Shown here: positions 50,661-52,426 of the stretch, one piece after another
How the letters are laid out: each line of letters opens with the position of its first letter
Position numbering within the stretch: the first letter of the stretch is position 1
Source: Achromobacter ruhlandii
GTDB taxonomy: Bacteria; Pseudomonadota; Gammaproteobacteria; Burkholderiales; Burkholderiaceae_B
Reading direction: 5' to 3'
Assembly (NCBI RefSeq): GCF_902859695.1
Contig: NZ_CADIJL010000041.1
Location: forward strand, 1-52,426
Length of the DNA: 52,426 nt
The notes under the pieces: generated by a model
Told to the model about the DNA's origin: nothing
The model's database searches: none
The model's input: the letters and a program-made list of their open reading frames with translations, nothing else
Translations under genes and position numbers: made by a program

Positions 50661-51683
50661 ATGAAACCCTGGTCCCGCCGTCAGCCCCGCCGAAAGCCCG
50701 CCCCGACCCTTGCCGAAGCGCTGACGCGCTACCTGGCCGAGGTTTCCTCTACGAAGAAGGGCCACACCTCAGAACAGTCCATCGCGCGCATCTGGCGCGC
50801 CACTCGCCTGGCCATCCGGCCGGTGGATAGGATCCGCAGTTCGGACCTCACGGAGCTGCGCGACGAATGGCTGAAGGACCGGGCGCCGGCCACCGTAGTG
50901 CGGCGCATGGCGTTCCTGTCGCACGTCTACACGGTGATCCGCAAGGACTGGGGTTTCGACCAGCTGGCCAACCCTGTCCAGCTGGTGCGGCGCCCGGCGG
51001 TCGACGACGCGCGCGATCGCCGCCTGTTCGACCGGATTACCCTGCGCGGCCTATCGGACGACGACTGCCCGCGCAAAGAACTGGAATGGATCATCCGCGC
51101 CACTCGCTCGGCAGAACTGCCGACCATCCTGACGGTGGCGAAGGAAACAGGCATGCGACGGTCCGAGGTGGTCGGCATCCAGCGCGAGCATTTGGACCTC
51201 ATGCATGGCGTGGTCCACCTGCCGCACACGAAGAACGGGCGCGCCCGCGATGTGCCACTGACACCGAGGGCGCGTGAGGCCCTGCGCCGGTGGGTTACCG
51301 GCAAGCCGATGCGCGGTCGCATCTTTACGATGCAACCAGGCTCCGTCACCCGGGCCTTCATTCGCGCGCGCCGGCGGGCCAGGCTCCGCTATGAGGGTAT
51401 CTGCCGCCACCACGGGCGTCGGCCCAACGCGGCCTACTTCCGGGATCTACGCTTTCACGACCTGCGGCACGAAGGCACCTCACAGCTCGCGACGGTGTTC
51501 CAGATCCATGAACTGGCGAAGGTGAACGGCAACGTCGACACCCGCATGCTGCTGCGCTACTACCATCCGCACGGGCGCGAGCTGGCGCAAAAACTCGCGC
51601 GCAGCCCGCTGGGCCGCAAGCAGCTCGAAGAGATGCGCCGCGAGCGCGAGATTGAGCTGGAGGCCATGCCGATCGCGGCCTAG
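50661..51683 (+). CDS. Rci-like shufflon-type tyrosine recombinase
   Basis: A 340-residue tyrosine recombinase much closer to R64 Rci than to phage integrases: ALTRYLAEVSSTKKGH, NPVQLVRRPAVDDARDRRL, HLPHTKNGRARDVPL and FHDLRHEGTSQL all have recognisable Rci counterparts. Catalytic residues: Arg166, Lys191, His266-x-x-Arg269, Tyr300 (LLRYYHP). The usual GH histidine is Asn291 here (NGNVDTRM). Rci enzymes invert DNA between short sites to switch C-terminal coding cassettes. It lies inside the late region, opposite in direction, beside a tail-fibre assembly gene and a fibre cassette. Confidence 0.9.
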   Translation: MKPWSRRQPRRKPAPTLAEALTRYLAEVSSTKKGHTSEQSIARIWRATRLAIRPVDRIRSSDLTELRDEWLKDRAPATVVRRMAFLSHVYTVIRKDWGFDQLANPVQLVRRPAVDDARDRRLFDRITLRGLSDDDCPRKELEWIIRATRSAELPTILTVAKETGMRRSEVVGIQREHLDLMHGVVHLPHTKNGRARDVPLTPRAREALRRWVTGKPMRGRIFTMQPGSVTRAFIRARRRARLRYEGICRHHGRRPNAAYFRDLRFHDLRHEGTSQLATVFQIHELAKVNGNVDTRMLLRYYHPHGRELAQKLARSPLGRKQLEEMRREREIELEAMPIAA

Positions 51684-51686
51684 GGG

Positions 51687-52043
51687 CTATGCCCCCACTT
51701 CGCCGTCGGTAACCGGCCGCGGCGGCTCAACCGTCGTCAGCCAGGCCGGCAGCTTGCCCCAGCCCGGATAGATGGCCTTGCCGTCGGCGCCGTCGTGCTC
51801 GGCACCGAGCGAGTACGGCGCGCCAGTTTCCACCACCCAGAGCGGCGTGGTGCGGTAATCCTCGACCATCACCCACACGCTGCCCTGGCGCCGGGGCCAC
51901 TTCCCGGCCGGCGGCGTGGGAGGCGCGTCCTCATAGGCGCCGAAAGGGATGTTGAACGCGCCGGGCGTCAGCGCCAGCTCATTGGCGACAGATTGGTACA
52001 GATACAGACCATCATCGTCGGTCTGGAATACGTCTTTCTGCAT
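51687..52043 (-). CDS. Tail-fibre assembly (Tfa/chaperone-like) protein
   Basis: A 118-residue protein with Tfa-like start (MQKDVFQTDDDGLYLYQSVA) and GWGKLPAWLTTVEPP near the end, as in chaperones encoded next to phage tail-fibre genes. AGGAG lies 9 nt before the ATG at 52043. It converges with the recombinase gene (3-bp gap). Normally the fibre gene lies directly upstream on the same strand; here the upstream DNA encodes a fibre fragment on the opposite strand. Confidence 0.8.
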   Translation of the reverse strand: MQKDVFQTDDDGLYLYQSVANELALTPGAFNIPFGAYEDAPPTPPAGKWPRRQGSVWVMVEDYRTTPLWVVETGAPYSLGAEHDGADGKAIYPGWGKLPAWLTTVEPPRPVTDGEVGA

Positions 52044-52071
52044 ACTGGGTTCTCCTAAGAAGTGAAATTTG

Positions 52072-52092
52072 CACTGCAAATGCGCGGGCGCT
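52072..52092 (+). repeat. Candidate recombination site A at the head of the fibre cassette
   Basis: 21-bp element beginning CACTGCAAATGCG and ending CGCT, identical at 19 of 21 positions to 52316-52336 in the same orientation. Its left half lies in a near-palindrome ATTTGCA-C-TGCAAAT (52067-52081). It encodes TANAR-L in the cassette frame, where a crossover would keep the reading frame. Confidence 0.65.
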
Positions 52093-52306
52093 CGCTTCGC
52101 GCCAGGCCGGGGCCACGGAGCGGCATCGCCACTACGCCAGCAACTCGAACCTCTGGGGGCCTGTTGGGACGGCCTCGGGCGGCGCAGTGGCCATTTACAG
52201 CCTTGGCTCGCAAAGTGGCTTCGAGACTGGGGACGGCAGCGCGCAGGGTCTGAAATCGGAGACCAGGCCGATGAATGCTGCATTCCATCCCCGAATTCAT
52301 GCCTGA
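52073..52306 (+). pseudogene. Start-less tail-fibre C-terminal cassette
   Basis: A plus-strand frame of 77 codons ending TGA (52304-52306): it begins TANARALASRQAGATERH and ends KSETRPMNAAFHPRIHA. The Gly/Ser-rich middle (WGPVGTASGGAVAIYS) and the ETRPxNxAFHPRI ending are hallmarks of phage tail-fibre C-termini. No start codon or ribosome site precedes it, and it is opposite to the tail-fibre assembly gene, so it looks like a silent, switchable cassette rather than decay: the frame is fully open. Confidence 0.8.
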
Positions 52307-52315
52307 CGTCCGCCT

Positions 52316-52336
52316 CACTGCAAATGCGAGGACGCT
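52316..52336 (+). repeat. Candidate recombination site B
   Basis: Second copy of the 21-bp element, 244 bp from site A and in direct orientation, 9 nt after the stop of the first cassette. It encodes TANARTL, the same peptide head as cassette 1. Confidence 0.65.
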
Positions 52337-52426
52337 GGGTAGCAAGCAATCGGATGCGATGCAACAGATTGCTGGCGCGTTGGGGTTTCGGCGCCTGAAC
52401 GACGGAAACAGCCTGGTCGGCAACAG
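52316..52426 (+). CDS. Start of a second tail-fibre segment, cut by the window edge
   Basis: Downstream of site B the plus-strand frame continues open to the edge: LTANARTLGSKQSDAMQQIA then GALGFRRLNDGNSLVGN. It shares the TANAR-L head with cassette 1 but diverges after it, as expected for alternative cassettes. An in-frame ATG exists at 52274 and 52298 without ribosome site. Too short to classify alone. Confidence 0.55.

Larger units (their letters stand above)
44810..52426. mobile_element. Left end of an integrated prophage-like element
   Basis: Bounded on the left by the tRNA-Pro fragment with an adjacent P4-type integrase, and containing a lysis cassette, a shufflon-type recombinase, tail-fibre assembly protein and fibre cassette. 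The late genes run leftwards, so structural genes are expected further right. Base composition falls near the border (44855-47165). The right end is outside the window. Confidence 0.85.

Noticed and set aside
50661..51683. Interpretation of the second recombinase as the phage integrase or as a second inserted element
   Set aside because: There is no tRNA or att-like repeat beside it, it lies within late genes, and its sequence follows Rci rather than integrases.
52055..52423. Minus-strand 122-residue frame over the fibre cassette
   Set aside because: Its translation is Arg/Pro-rich without similarity, while the plus-strand frame gives a clear tail-fibre C-terminus; the minus frame is a shadow.
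52071..52426. Diversity-generating retroelement variable repeat, as in Bordetella phage BPP-1
   Set aside because: There is a fibre C-terminus, but no reverse transcriptase, template repeat or adenine-biased variable stretch in the window. The Rci-like recombinase fits better.
1..52426. CRISPR arrays or insertion sequences
   Set aside because: No regularly spaced repeats of 25-40 bp with unique spacers and no transposase genes were seen on either strand.

Overview
The window looks like a beta-proteobacterial chromosome of the Bordetella/Achromobacter group (Alcaligenaceae). The basis is very high GC with strong GC3 coding bias, AcnB, two-PAS soluble chemoreceptor, GlxA/LysR/AraC regulators, polyamine-type ABC cassette and short operon style typical of that family. 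The genus is inferred from gene content; no rRNA gene lies inside the window.

Layout. 1-1232 is non-coding and holds a ladder of four sigma70-like promoters on the minus strand, about 166-207 bp apart, probably feeding an rRNA operon just beyond the left edge. 1233-8090 carries a DUF1127 gene divergent from a LysR regulator, a succinyl-CoA:acetate CoA-transferase divergent from a second LysR regulator, and a DUF3772 mechanosensitive channel. 8123-13342 holds a pair of secreted low-complexity proteins, small enzymes (ABM monooxygenase, MazG-like, DnaQ-like exonuclease, DUF1653) and a BdlA-like PAS-PAS chemoreceptor. 13826-20575 is a metabolic block: GlxA-type regulator plus glutathione transferase on the minus strand, divergent from a four-gene PotDABC-like importer followed by a proline-racemase-family protein in which the second catalytic cysteine is glycine. 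Next come a HigBA-type toxin-antitoxin pair, a CBS protein, a TSUP transporter, two FxLYD-like membrane proteins, acnB with a strong operator-like palindrome, a transglycosylase-like lipoprotein, tpm, a fasciclin protein, a TPR protein, YoaK, an aldo/keto reductase divergent from AraC, a DUF3455-ECF sigma-anti-sigma operon, a sterol-desaturase-like protein, DUF465, a glycosyltransferase pair, a BssS-like protein, LysE, an AhpD-like protein and ProP. The fasciclin gene and the DUF3455-ECF operon share a GCATCC-N17-GTA promoter-like element, suggesting one ECF regulon.

From 44810 to the right edge lies the left end of an integrated element, most likely a prophage. Its border is the 3-prime 45 nt of a tRNA-Pro(TGG) gene cut inside the anticodon loop, followed by a P4-type integrase. 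Further in are accessory genes (membrane coiled-coil protein, SRAP, DUF2335 pair), a complete minus-strand lysis cassette (holin, endolysin, overlapping Rz/Rz1), an Rci-like shufflon recombinase, a tail-fibre assembly protein, and on the opposite strand a start-codon-less tail-fibre C-terminal cassette flanked by two near-identical 21-bp repeats. The last items look like part of a tail-fibre-switching (shufflon-type) locus that continues past the window and are the most interesting content here.
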